Shown here: piece by piece, positions 13,201 through 26,400 of the stretch | How positions within the stretch are numbered: the first letter of the stretch is position 1 | Layout: each line of letters starts with the position of its first letter | Origin: Kudoa neothunni | Taxonomy: Eukaryota > Cnidaria | Assembly: GCA_964304625.1 (NCBI GenBank) | Contig: OZ199839.1 | Location: 8,494,001 to 8,558,000 of the forward strand | DNA length: 64,000 nucleotides | Direction: 5' to 3' | Position numbers and translations under genes: made by a program | Notes under the pieces: model-generated | The model's input: the letters and a program-made list of their open reading frames with translations, nothing else | Told to the model about the DNA's origin: nothing | Databases searched by the model: none

Positions 13201-14320
13201 AAAGGATACTTTTATGATAAAGTAGCATGTTAGCTAATTAGTCTGAGGATACAAATTAGCATATAGATGGAATTAACATGTTTCTTAAGGAGTGGAATAG
13301 GGGACATTAATATAAAAAATGATACCATCACTTATACTGTGTTAGTTTTGGTACGAGCATTTCAAATATATTCACTTTATATAAAGATTCGACTCGAAGA
13401 CCTTTGACAAAAATTCTCTAATAATAAAAAACCGACATATACACCTTCAATGGATGTGTCTCTTTAGATATAAAATAAATATGTACAGAAAATTATGGAA
13501 TAAATGGATTGATTTTTGTGTAGAGAGGTATCGGAGAATAAAATATTGGTGGTCGGCCCTCAAGTAGCCAACAAAATGATTCAATATAATATAGAAGTAA
13601 TTATTTATAAATTATAAATAGCATCAACTAATAAGTTAAAATATAAAGTTCACTAGTTTTGGACCAACCAACGTTTCAAATGCTCACATTATCTTTAACA
13701 AGATAGATCATGGACATTTTAAAGAGTTCACAAATGTATCCATGGTGCATGTAAGTTATAATATAAAAATATGACTATAAATAATATGATTTAGTGCAAA
13801 AATCCTATCTACTATAAGAACGGATCAGAATTAGCGGATTGTCAAGATAATGATTGCAAAAATGAAGCAGAAACAATTGCTTGTCCTATGGCTTTGAATA
13901 AATTCGATACTAAAACTATCTCTATAGTTTTTCATCTAAACAATGAATCTATAAAATATTTTGTAAGTGATATTTAGATTAAAAATTAATATAATAACGA
14001 TTTTAGATGTCAAATAATCCCAATATTGATATTGAATCTAAATTCATGTTGAAGTCTCCAAGTTGTGAGGCTGTAGGTGATCCAGTCCGAGTAAATAATA
14101 GAATCCCTCCCTCTTAAATATTCGTTATAATAGGTGACCATAGTATTCGAGGGAAAACCAAAAACTAGTGTTAAATTTTGGTTGAAATTAATCATTATAA
14201 TTGCAGCCATAGTATTTGTTTTACTGGTTCTTCTTGGCCTTTGTCTGGTACAACATCTTTATTTATTCACTGTTTATTCAATTGCTGTTTTAGGGTGGTG
14301 TCTTTAAGAAGAAAGAATAA
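10208..14320 (+). CDS. Integrin alpha-like gene 1
   Basis: Type I membrane adhesion receptor chain, expected to pair with an integrin beta chain. I could thread 27 exons through GT-AG introns; they sum to 2820 nt, an open frame of 939 residues (typical alpha chains 1000-1100). Order: signal peptide (MESILIITVI...), first propeller strand with YGTSMFGLNIA, conserved RNSHTAE segment, blade 6 with EKRGDFFGYS and DLAVLAPYGG, blade 7 with the calcium-type loop DINKDGIND, thigh and calf domains with paired Cys, a juxtamembrane Trp and TM helix near residues 895-930, then the tail GGVFKKKE after a separate intron. The tail keeps G-x-F-K of the canonical GFFKR and stops three residues later. Introns are 29-65 nt where measured; the shortest is 10999-11027. 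The use of the acceptor ending at 10913 rather than an earlier AG keeps the frame. No break was found. Confidence 0.85.
12344..12367. repeat. (TA)n microsatellite in an intron
   Basis: About 12 TA units lie in the intron between the blade 7/thigh exons of integrin gene 1. Simple repeat, probably length-variable; no function inferred. Confidence 0.8.
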
Positions 14321-14688
14321 GGATATATTCAATCTTGGACTATTCTACTAATTAAATTTTTGTTATAAACGATTTTAAATAAGTAAGTTCAATTAGAACT
14401 ATAAACTCAACAATATATTGAGTAGTATATTCAATTAAATCGCCTTTTTTGTCAAAATTCCAAATTCATTAAATTAATTAGCATTATTTCAAACCCTCTA
14501 TGTGTAATTACGTATCTGAAGTATATTCGTGCTCGTTCATTTTATTTTGTTTACAACGAATTTTTCGTACGTATTTATAAAACTTTTGAGAGAAAAATCA
14601 GACGACATTATTATTAATTCTGCAATTTAATTATTTTTTGCGCAAACGTGTAAACAAAAACGCACATTTCAAGCTTCAGCGGCTTGAT
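14321..14688. other. Spacer between integrin gene 1 and piggyBac B
   Basis: AT-rich sequence between the stop codon of integrin gene 1 and the left TTAA of the transposon. It should include the 3' UTR and polyadenylation site; no further feature is seen. Confidence 0.4.
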
Positions 14689-15040
14689 TTAACCCTCTAA
14701 CAATTATGGAGTATATTTATACCCGAAACAATTTTAAACTTCAATAATTACCTCATAGAATAACAAAATTACTTTAACGGAACTTTCTAATCCAAAAATA
14801 TTTTTTTATCTACTATAATTTAAATTTTATTTTTACATTAGGAAAAAAATTATCTTTATTATACCTTCCAACGAAAATTAGGGCATAAATATACACTAAA
14901 TTTTTTTTGATAAAATATATATAATTTTAAAATATATCTTTTTGAATGATTGAGAAAATTTTATCGAACAAACTTTGAGTAAATCAACAATCATTACTTT
15001 TTATTCACTTCCGCGCTTTCCCGGAACTTTTTACTTTCTA

Positions 15041-16513
15041 ATGAGTTTGAGTGATTATAGTGGGAGCTGCCCTGATACTGATTCCTCAGACAACGATTTT
15101 TTTCTTACAGATGATGTTTCATCGGATGGTTACGATGTTGATTCAAATATCCAGATAAATTCACATTTAGATGAAAATGAAACTTAATAGGAGACTAAAC
15201 CTCCGTTACCCACTAGAACAGCAGCCGAAATCACGATGTATAATCGATCCGGCGTTTCTACTTGGATATCTCAAAATGTAGATAATGCAAAAGATTCATA
15301 TCGAGTATTATTTAACGAAAAAATGCATGAAATTATTTTCAAATACACCAATCAATGCGGAGAACACATTTTTGACAATGCTTGGACACAATTAATCCAA
15401 ATAGAATTTGATGGCTCTTGTTTATAAGTGCTCATAGGGCTAATCAAGAACCTATTTCGGAATTAATTTTCCTAGATGAAGGGAGAAAGATTTACCTAGA
15501 CTTATTTACTTTGAAATGATTTAGGCAAGTAATGCCATCTCTTCATTTTAACGACATGGAAACCGATAAATTTTGCCATACCTGCGAATTATGGAATATT
15601 TGATATAACTTGCTCATTCGAAGGTTTCGTCCTTTAGAAGATCTCTGCATCGACGAGCAACTTGTTGCAAATTCAAACAGTGTATGCCGTCGAAGCTTGC
15701 CAAGTACGGAATAAAATTTTTTTGTTGGTCAATCATGAATCAACCTATGTATCTAACATAAGTGTGTATTTGGAAAACAAAATAATGAAACTGTTAGAGC
15801 AGTTAACATTGTTAAAAATATCGTTTTATAGCTATTAGAACCGTTTTATAATTCTAGGAGGAATTTATTTTGTGACAATTTTTCTACCTCAGTTGAGCTG
15901 GCCGATGATATACTCGAGAGAAGAATTACAGTGGTTGGGACGACGCGCTCAAATAAAAGGGAAATCCCTCCCTACTTGCGACATAAAAAAGTTTCCCAAT
16001 TAATTCTCCCCTATTTATTTTTCATTGAAAAAAATGATATTAGGATACCTGTCGCGCAAAAATAAACCAGTCTATATGTTTTGTTCTTCGACGGCCAACG
16101 TTCACACAGCGACAGAATCACCACATAAACCTGACGTTATGGTTTATTATAACGCTATAAAAGGTGGGGTTGATACGATTGCTAGATTGTTAGTATCAGT
16201 GAGTGTGAAAAGAATCACTCGTCGTTTTATTAATATGTTGAATATTTCTTTTATCAACACTTTCTATATTTACAAAAACGTATTTAATTCGCCATATCTT
16301 GTGAGGAGGGATCTCCCAAATATGATGGCTTAACAGTTAGCTGGTCCATTAATTGCAAGGAAAAATCACAAAGTGATACCAGTTAATCCGTTAAATTCAT
16401 CCATCAACAATAATTATTGTAGAGGTCAATTTTGTACAGGAAAAAAAGACAGAAAAACAACAGTAAGATGTGGCATCTGTTCTTCTCCTTTTTTTAATCT
16501 CCACTCAAAATGA
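15041..16513 (+). pseudogene. piggyBac transposase, broken (copy B)
   Basis: The reading starts MSLSDYSG with an acidic N-terminal stretch (DTDSSDNDFF), usual for this family, and hits two adjacent stop codons at 15185-15190. It continues in the same frame (NRSGVSTWISQN), then changes frame several times between 15420 and 16030. Family blocks seen are DLCIDEQLVA near 15640-15665, LFCDNFSTSVELADD near 15866-15905, YNAIKGGVDTIARLL near 16147-16190, and a C-terminal cysteine-rich region YCRGQFC...CGICSS near 16420-16490. The GGVD Asp is present, but the usual second Asp three residues later is Ala, as it is non-Asp in copies A and C. At least five disabling changes make it non-functional. Confidence 0.85.
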
Positions 16514-16572
16514 ACTTGGATCATTAGCACTAACATTATATTTTCTTGTTGTTTAGGAGTATTTTACATGTT

Positions 16573-16605
16573 TATATATATATATATAAGTGTGTGTGTG
16601 TGTGT
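16573..16605. repeat. (TA)n(GT)n compound microsatellite
   Basis: About eight TA units followed by about eight GT units lie inside transposon B, downstream of its transposase stop codon. Confidence 0.85.
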
Positions 16606-16893
16606 AGGCGATAGGATTATTTATCTGTAATTTAAGCATAGTTTAACGAAAAAAATGAGGTAAATTTAATAAATATTCAAAATATGAGTCGAGATAGACC
16701 TCTTAATCTTTTTCGCGAATGTGCAAGTAAAAATTATTAGCGGTTTGTGGCTAATTACACAAACTTTATTCGATATAATTTCCTAAATTAATAATTTTTT
16801 TTATTAGTAATAATTTTATAAAATAAATATGGCGTGTATTGGAACCTCAAAATAACTTAATGTGTGTAAAATTTTTAGTTTTTAGAGGGTTAA

Positions 16894-19171
16894 TGTAGGT
16901 AATTTTTATTATTTAAGATAAAATTTTAAAAGTGGAACTATTATGATAATTAAATTTAATTTTATAATTAGAAATAATTTTTTCAATAATATAACAATAT
17001 TAATCAAATATCTAAAATTATTCGCTTTATTTTTTTGTGTTTGAAATATAAGTAATTAGAATAGTATTCTTTCACATAAATTAAAAATAATTTTATTTCT
17101 ACTATTTCGTACTATATTTTTAAATTTAATGAATAAGTTATAGTACAATAAATTATATAGATTCTTAAAATAATTATAATATATTTATAATAATAAATAA
17201 AAAAGTGGTATTCATAATATTAATCATTTTGGTTGCATTATCAATCACTTTTTTCCGTAAAATAATTATCATTTTTGTACGAATATTCGCTCGATTGTAT
17301 TAAGTTCACTACATCTGGTACAGTTTCCATCATTAATATATTACATAAAATTTCATACTAGCGCCAAATTAGTAAGGAATCTTTGTAGTGTCGCGCATAC
17401 GTGACAAATGATGTTTTACTTTGAAAAATTTTTAAATATCTAATTACACGCTTATTTTTTAAAATAAATGTATTTTATTAACTTTTTTAAAAATTTAAAT
17501 TTTGTTTCCTAATGGATTTCATTTTACTATTCCATTTAATATTTTCTTATTTTACCTCAAGGTTGATCTAATTATAAAAATTTACTAAAAAGTTAAACAA
17601 TATCCTACCGTATATTTTGCATCGAATTATTTAATAATGATGAAATAAAGAAAATCTGAATTCTGTGGCTCGCAGACTTTTGCAAATAATACAACACAAT
17701 TTAACCATGGAAGGACCGACTTAAAAACTTACGCTAACAACCAACTGAGGTCATTTTTTAACATTTAAAATCTTTTACTCCGTCTGGTTGTTATAGTTAA
17801 TATGTGTATTTAATAAAAATTAAGTGATTTGATTTCTACCGCTACTGAGTTGTTATTATTAAATGCCTACATCGTTCCAGAAACCATTACCCACGATACT
17901 TGTATATTAATGTATATCATGTCTTAAATAGATAGATACCACTATTTTAGAACATTTTCAAGGAGTGAACAATAATAATAGAGTAGCTGATTGAGTTATA
18001 ATGTGAGCCTTGAGAATCAGGCCCCAGCATCTGATGGTTGTAATCTCCGGTGGGGCCTCCTAATACGTGTATACAACTGTAGATTATGAGTTGGTCTTTG
18101 TTTATTAAATGGTGGCGACCTTTCCAACTAACTTTAATTACTTGGATGTCGATACTATAAAACATATTTTTAATATAAAATAAATATATTTTAAAGCTGA
18201 TGACAGATTATGTTGTCGCTCCTTTGTGATGTAAAGTAGAAATTCGATGTATACCTTCCTTCATTACATCGCTTGTTGAAGACTCTTCTAAAGGATAATC
18301 ATAATCTCTGGATAACCCCTATAACCGAATGGAATCCGTCGGTACAAAACCAACAAATGCATTCATTACGCTTCTAGTAATGCTCTAACGTTTTTCAATC
18401 AAAATCAATGTCATCAGCAATCTTAATAATATTTATTATTTTAATATCAATTCGTAATAACAACATTTAAATGAAAAAGCGGGTGAATCGCCTATTAAAA
18501 GTAAAATATTTAAATCAGTAAATACTCTTTTTCTTTATAACTTTATAATTTTCAATTACAGACTATAATTAAATTAAGAATTTCAGAAACTTTTATCCCT
18601 CTCATTCAGTTTGATATGCGAATAAGTCAAACCATTGAAATTGGGGTCACAAATGACCCCTGTTGGTCCCACGAAGGTCAATATAAAATGCATCGTTTCC
18701 ATTTTACTGGGATAGTTAAATCTTTCCATTGTTAATTATCAAATTAATTTAGTTTAAAGCAGCCAATAATTATCCCGACCAGAAGGGATTTCAATTTGAA
18801 TTTTGGGTTTGTCGTGCGCGATTTTTAAATGTAGGATAACATCGGAAAAATAATATTTGTCAGCTATAAAATTCTAAATAATTATAAGAGCTCAAATTAT
18901 TAAAATATAATATATTAGTTTATGAAAATAAGAATTAGGATCTTGAAAGCTATTTATTATTGGATGAATATCAAGTATACTTTTTCTTAAATTCAGATAC
19001 AAAATTGTAATAAATATGATGTGAATACGTGCAACAATTTATATCGCGTATAATGGTTGGAAACTCATTTCCTATAAGAATTCATTGTTTAGGACCCCCT
19101 CCCTAATCCCGTATCCCAGTAGAATGGATTTAATCGCCTAATTTTAACAAAATTAACAACAGATTACTAAA
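16894..19171. other. Spacer upstream of integrin gene 2
   Basis: Mostly AT-rich noise. Two departures: a GC-richer patch at 17990-18125 containing the inverted arms AGGCCCC (18019-18025) and GGGGCCT (18052-18058), and a short palindrome GGGGTC/GACCCC at 18643-18660. A minus-strand ORF covers 17947-18165 but resembles no protein I know. Nothing else could be supported. Confidence 0.4.
18019..18058. repeat. Inverted repeat, possible RNA hairpin
   Basis: Perfect 7-bp GC-rich arms AGGCCCC and GGGGCCT separated by 26 nt, in a local island of higher GC. It does not fold as a tRNA: anticodon and D arms are absent. It may be part of an old repeat. Confidence 0.4.
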
Positions 19172-22100
19172 ATGGAAATTAATTACTTTTTCTGTTACTT
19201 AATGTGTTTTCTTGCTTTGGTTACTTCCACAAAAAGTGATGCATTACATGACATATTGTTTGGTGACAATGAGTCGTTTATATTGAGTCTCGATGAGAAC
19301 TACGCAACAGACAAATTCGGGTCTACTCTTTTTGGATTTTCGATCGCTAAAAATTCCAATAAACAGTATCCTAGAGTTGACGTAATTTATTTAAAATCAC
19401 TTAATAGCCTTATTATTTCGGCTCCGTTGGCAACCAATGGACCTGCGAGTAGTCACCCAATTGGTAGGGTGTTTTTGTGTGAATTTCCCCATGAATTTGG
19501 CGCCAAAAGTAGTTGCAATATTATTAAACCTATAGAAGGTATGTATTATGCATTTTCTTAACCCAATAAAATTAATTCAATTATATAATAATAAATAATT
19601 TTCAGACAAATATCCAAAATATCAGAGTGGAAATTTTTTACTTGGATATACAATTACAAAAATACTACCAGACGCATTCCATGTAATTGGATATTATCGC
19701 ATAAAATTGCTCATTATTTTTAAGATTTGCGCTCCAAATTTTCGTTTCCATAAAGGAAGTCATTCGGATGTTAAAAATTGCTATATTTTTGATTCCAATA
19801 ACAACAAAGTATCATTTGGAGTGAATAACAGTATTTAATAGTTACATTCTCAATATATTAATTATTTAGCAAACTATGACAACTTCGGGGCACTTTCAGC
19901 GGTAGACAGCACAGATGGATGTATTCTGATTGGAAATCTACTTCACACTACATAGTATATTTCTTGTTGTCACAAGTGCTTAACATAAATGGCAGTGCTG
20001 CTTATGTTGTCAAGGGCTGCTTTGCTCCCCCTTCCAAGTCTAATCAAAATTACGAGTTGATTAGACGAGAAATGCGTCAGGTGTATAATATATGTATTTA
20101 TTTCATTATAAGAGATTATGATATAAAAGTTTGAAACTACTTCCGATTAGACTGGAGAGATATGGTATACTTTAAGAACGGACCGAATGGTGATGATTTT
20201 AGTCCTAATGTTATCAAAAATATTGTGTATAGATGTCTATCATATGGTCTTACCGTTTGATGAAGATTTACCTAATGCAGTAAATGAATTCGGTACATGG
20301 ATATGAGTTACCTGATTGAAAATGAAGGCAATGATAATGGAGATGATTCCAAATAATGAAAAGATGGACAAATTTCAAATCTTAGATGGAAACCAAACTT
20401 CTGTAACTAAATCTAAATGATTTAGCAAGATCTTGTATTTACTTGAATCAAACATAGAGAAACTCACACACTGGTGAAAAAATATTAATTGTCAAAAGAC
20501 CCCCAAAGTACTTCCTCTTTAAAAATAAGTCGATACAATTATGGAAAATACAGAACTCATCTCTTTGTATACTCGGCTCCATATGATGATAATTCGAAAG
20601 GTTTGGTGGTAAGTGTTGAAAATCTCATGGAGGGCACTCCAATAAAGGTTATTGTACGAGGGGAGAAAAGAGGCGATTTCTTTGGATTTTCAATGTGCTT
20701 GATAGGAAACGTGGATGGACTTTACGATAAAGGTTATATTTCTCATCTATAATGGGCCTTATTATTTGTAGATCTTGCCATTCTCGCCCCCTACGGAGGC
20801 TCTCATAACACCGGGGCCATTTACATTATTGCGATTCTAGAGGATGGAATAGACAACAAATATTTCTCTGTATTTTATATAATGTCTTTAATAAATAAAC
20901 TTTATCGAAATAAAATATATTTAAAGTTTATTTTTTAATTATTTTTAGCAATCCCAACTGGATGGATTCTACTCTGATTTAAACGAAGAAAATTTAGTAT
21001 TTGAAATTCACAGCGATTTCGACATAAACGAGGACGGAATTGATGGTATATTAAAAAATTTATCAAAAACGACTTTTCTAAATTTTATCATCAGATCTTC
21101 TGCTAGCTATGACACAAAGGAGGGGAGAAGTTAGAGGAGTCATGTTAGAATCTCATTTGTGAGAAATCATTCATTTATTCTTAGAGTGAAATTGCCAATG
21201 AATATATCTATATCCGATTCATACAATACACTTATTTACAAGAAACCTGGACAAGGTTGCGCTGAAGAAATTCCTGGTTTTTTCTGGTAATTATTGAACC
21301 GTTTAATCCACTCTAATTAATAGAAAAAAAATTTTTATTTATACATGAGTGAATTATCCCAAAAACACTTTTAATTATAGATTTATTTTTTTAGTTATTC
21401 TGTGAATAATCTTAAATTAATACTTTTTAGAAAATATACATTTAATAATTATTAAAGTATTTTAAAGATTAAGATATTTTCTAGAAATCATGTTGTACAT
21501 TTATATCTTTTGATTATTATATCTATAGTAACTCGTACAGTGTAAACTTGTCGTTAATATTCACAAACACGCAAATATACAACATAGAAAAATTAAAATC
21601 CCCAAGTAATATTTTTACACTTATTTATTTTTTGAATAAATGTATTGAAGAGTTTTACGCCCATTCCCAATTAAATATGCCATTGGAATATGTCGAATAC
21701 TTTAAATTGAAAAATAGAAACATTTTAGGCCCAAACAATCTAGCCGAACTCACATTCACTCGAGCTAATTCTGGCGATGATCACCTGTCTTCTGTTCTTA
21801 ATTTTGATGTTTACATCAACCAAATAGTTAACATAATTCAAGTAGAAAATGTATCAATTGCGTTAGCTATTGAAAACGAAACATCCCCAATGTATAACCT
21901 ACAATCATATATGGTTTATCTAAATCCATTCCACCATGAACTCTCGTTGAAACAATTTCGTTGCCAGTTCCCAACCAAAAACTGCGACGCAAATATAATA
22001 CTCAACTCCTTTGGATATCACATTAGAGGGTTGTTCATAAAGATAAAACAAATATAAGTTGATTTAGTAGAGCACAATCTTTACATGTTGGAAAAATAAA

Positions 22101-23453
22101 CGTTATTTCGTTGATTATTGTTTTGAAAAACAAGGGTAGGCCGACGTATGGAGCTGGGTTTCTTATTAAACACTCCAAACATTTGACTTTATTATCGTGC
22201 GCTTCAAGTGGCTTTACAGTAGAAAATTCATTAGTCGAAGTTTCGTTTTATTATCATCACTTTGAATTAGACTCAAATATTGAAAAGTGATTTCACACAA
22301 GATGAAAACTCGATTCAGTTATTTAATTCTGGGAATTTTTCTAATATTGTAATAGTTGAGTTGAATTTTTGGGTTTTAATAATCCGTATTTAGATGAATA
22401 CGACCTGTATTATTCGAAGTGACAAAGGTCTTTTGGCAGCTAATAATGAGCGCATATTATTCTCAGTGTATTCTATTACTCGTTTTTATGTTCGTAATAT
22501 TATTATAGATATGATAATTATAATTTCAACAGAGAAAGCTTGGTTATACAAAATGAAAAAATATTAATTAACTGGACCTGCCGGGCAAGTTTCAAAATAA
22601 ATGTGTAATTATGCTTGTTTTTTTTTGATTGCTTAATTTTTTTTTCTCCTCAGAACTATCTCGGAGCCAAAAATTAAAGTGGTTGGTGAGCAAACGTCTA
22701 ATGTTCTAATTCAATACCGTATACTGGTAGCTTTTTTAATGGAGTTAAAACTGTGTTGTTCACTTGTCATAAGGTGCAAAATTATGGTCCCGGAAATTTG
22801 GCGTATTCTTTGATTAGGATAAGTAAAATGAGCTACGAGGACCAAACCAAACACTTCAACATATCTCAGATTGATGTATAAACTATATTTATATTATATT
22901 ATATCGAAAAGATGACTCATTTTAGTGTGAGAATGTAACTTACTATAAAGACAATGTGACGATGGATTGTAATGAAACTGACTGTATAAACAAATCGCAC
23001 TACATGGAATGCTTAATCGAAAATTTGGAGAGATTTCAAGCAGCCGAAATCACTTTAGATATGCATTTATTAATAGCATCAGCAATTTCTTTAGTAACTA
23101 TAATTAAATTATTAGAACATACGAATTAACTGAATCTAGAATAAAACATCCGAATCAATTAATATAATAACAGCTTTCCAATTATTTAATGACAACTGCA
23201 AAGCTATGGGCGAACCTCAACATGTATATTTATTCTTGTTTGAAAATATTTTTTTATATGGACAATAGATGGAACTTTTGGTGGAAGGATCTTTGAAAGA
23301 AAAATTAAAGCTATGGTTACTCATTCTTGTTATTATCATAGCTATTCTAGTGGTCCTTGGAATTATCATGGCTCTTTATTTTGTATATTTATTGACTGTT
23401 ATTGTTTTAATCATAATTAGGGTGGTGCTTTTAAAAATGCCAAACGTGGATGA
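19172..23453 (+). CDS. Integrin alpha-like gene 2
   Basis: Second member of the tandem array with the same exon order as gene 1. It starts MEINYFFCYLMCFLALVTS, a good signal peptide, followed by YATDKFGSTLFGFSIA. Later landmarks are RNSHTGE near 20454, EKRGDFFGFS near 20658-20690, DLAILAPYGG near 20771-20800, and a blade 7 calcium-type loop FDINEDGID near 20950-21045. The thigh exon at 21640-22010 ends with the Cys pair CQFPTKNC. A calf exon near 22925-23090 carries CENVTYYKDN and DC...DC cysteines. The juxtamembrane GSLKEKLKLW and TM helix lie at 23287-23385, and the tail exon at 23421-23453 encodes GGAFKNAKRG. Exons before 20480 were matched to paralogs rather than summed, so the complete frame is likely but not proven. 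Adhesion receptor by family; ligand unknown. Confidence 0.8.
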
Positions 23454-26400
23454 TTGAACATAATAATGTTGAGGATTTCCACATAAAAATCGAATTATCA
23501 TTAATCTTAAAATTATTAGCAATATTTTATACTATTATTTAAATATAGAATTGGTTTTCATGTATTTTACAACATTTACAATTGTTTTTACTAATTTAAA
23601 AAATTCATACGATATAATATCATAAGTTTTTTTCTTAAATAAACAATTTTTTTTCTATAGCATATTCATATTGATACATAATAACAAATTAAAATAGTTT
23701 ATTAGGGTTAATTCATTATTCCAAACAAATATTAATTTTATTATTGGGAATTTTATAAAAAAATAACGAATTTAAAATATTATCTATGAATAACTAAAAT
23801 AATTATCATTTCAATGAGATTACAAAATCAGAATAAATGATGCAAATTTATTTAATTTAAATTTGTTTTATTTAATCTTTAATAATTTTATTTGGAATTA
23901 TTCAAAATAACGAAACATTTTTTCAGTCCATATTTTTATTAAACATCCAATAGCTAATGTAGAATATTTCGAAACAATAATAAAATTTATTATTTTAATA
24001 CTGAAAGTTTGGATTCGTGATAAGATAATTTCCTTGTTAAATACAGTCCCCAACGGTTAGTGCGCATGCGTGAAATATAAAACTCAAATTTTAAACAAAT
24101 TAATATTTATTTTTTGAAAAAATTTTTATAAAGTACATTTCTAGATATATTTTACAAATTTAGATATCCGATCCATCACTGTGTGGAAATCATTCAATCC
24201 ACTTGGGTCTTAAGCTGAAATGTTCAACGTATTTCTCAGATGATATTATTTAGTTTCTCCACGTTTAATACTTACGTGACGTGGTTATTTTCATTGTGAT
24301 TAGTATTATATTGAGAATTTTCATTTCAAATAGATGGATTGTTCTTATTAGAATAAAAACCATTTTCTATAATTTTTCATGTTTCCCATGATCTAATTGA
24401 TTAATAATGATACAACCATCTTGTTTGATTCATTAAAACTTTAAAAGTTGAGAATTAAAGGTAAACTTGATTGTCTTGGATATCAAGAAGGTTGTTCCTT
24501 CCGAATTAATTTTCAATAAATTTTTCTTTTAAATCTAATTTTTGGAATTAAATTATAAACATAAGAATCATGACGTACATGAATGCGCGCGTGTTCAGGA
24601 TGAAGTTTTTATTTTACGTTTAATTGAATTTTTAATGTTGACGTAAAAACTTTATAATTAAGTCCAAAATGTATAATTCGTCTCAATTTATTATTCACTT
24701 TTTAATATTTATCGTTTATAATTAATAATTAATAATAGGCATGTTTTCAGTATTTAAAAACAATTTTAATTACATAGCTAAAATTAAAACTTTTTTAAAA
24801 ACAAACATCATTTTCAATAACCAATAATAATGTTTTAGTTTATAAATTTTTCTAGCAGTTTTCTCTTGCTAAATTTAAAAGGTATATAATTAATAATGGA
24901 AGATATTTACCATCGGATATTTTATAACGTTGTTTCCCACATAATAATAAAACAAATTTATATGTCATTTATAACAAAAAATGTAACACCTACAATGAAT
25001 TTATTTAAACGAGGTTGAACAGAAATATTGAACTTTTTCTAAATTAGTTATTTAAATCATACTGACCAAAATATTTACTTTTAGTGTTACGTTCTAATGT
25101 GACTTTTTTCTTTATTTGTTTATAATTTATTTCATTGATGGAAATCTTATTCTCAAAGATAAATTTTATATTAAAAGTTACATAAAATTATAATATTATA
25201 GATTTTAGGAATATAAAATAAAATATTCCTTTGCAGAAGTGCAAAATTACTTGAACTTGTGCAATTATAACAAAATCTTTCTCCTCCAATAATAATTTTC
25301 ATCTTTTTATATGTAAAGATTCGTTCAAAAAAACAAAAAAATTCATATTTCGAAATTAATGTAGTACATGATTTTTTTCAAACATAGTATACGTGCCAAT
25401 TGTTTGTTTATTACATCATTTTAATATTTAGTATAAGATTTAATGAGTGAGTTAATCCATCCGAACCATTATATACAGTTGTTTCAAATGTTAGAGATAG
25501 ATATTTTATTTTATTATTAATCAATAAATATTGATTATAGTTGATTTATTAAACGAGAATAGAGTGAAATTTAATTATTTTGTTATTATTGATTGTCGTG
25601 GTCGGATTCCTCCAAGATTCTATCGGATACGTATATTTGATTTGCCATCAATTTGATCACTGATATTAGGCTCTCGGAGATATATGTGTAAATGAAACTA
25701 ATTTTTATTTAGTAATAAAGTCCACAGTTTTTTATAACAAATATTTATAGGCCATTCACACTGTTATCATTATTCATTTGTCGTAGTTACATATTTATAT
25801 ACATTAAATATAATGAAAATATTTTCTACATTGCTTCTAAAAAATTTTTAAATTTGGTCAGATAATAAAATTTTGTTTAAATGAGGAAATTAATTCCGTA
25901 TGTCTATTATCTATTTTTTTCAAAACATTAACGTTAATTTATCCCAAAACAATCTAATAATGATAGTGTACCAAACATGTTACCATTATAATATTTTAAT
26001 ATATGTACAATGACTACACTTATAATCTAAAATCAACGAATTTACTCATTTTTAAACAACGACATGCAATCCTGTAATCAAATCAAGATACTAATAAATT
26101 TATGAATGTGGATAAAATTTATAATTATAAAATATGCCCATTTTTCTGCGTTGGCTATTAATTTAATTTTAACAGTTTAATAAATTAATCCCAAATAAGT
26201 TTTATTAATATAAAAATACAAAAACGTTAAAATAAACGTTTAGTTTTATTATACTTCTTCAAAATAAAATCATCAAATAATAACAATACACTTTTATTTA
26301 GAAATATTGTTAAATTTAATGGTGACTAAAATTAGTGCGAAATATCCGTTTTCGGGCATCAATAAAAAAATTTACTTAAATAAATATTTCAAAATATTTT

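Larger units (their letters stand above)
14693..16889 (+). mobile_element. piggyBac transposon B, full length, decayed
   Basis: A 2197-bp element begins CCCTCTAA and ends TTAGAGGG, an 8-bp perfect terminal inverted repeat, and is flanked by TTAA at 14689-14692 and 16890-16893, the diagnostic piggyBac target duplication. Both ends present and the duplication intact show it inserted as a whole copy between integrin genes 1 and 2. Its single transposase gene is decayed (next entry). It is related to copies A and C in this window. Confidence 0.92.

Noticed and set aside
18001-18060. tRNA gene
   Set aside because: A GGTTGTAATC-like loop is present but acceptor, D and anticodon arms cannot be formed.
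17947-18165. Minus-strand 72-codon ORF as a gene
   Set aside because: No recognisable similarity; it overlaps a GC-rich inverted repeat and has no splice or start context.
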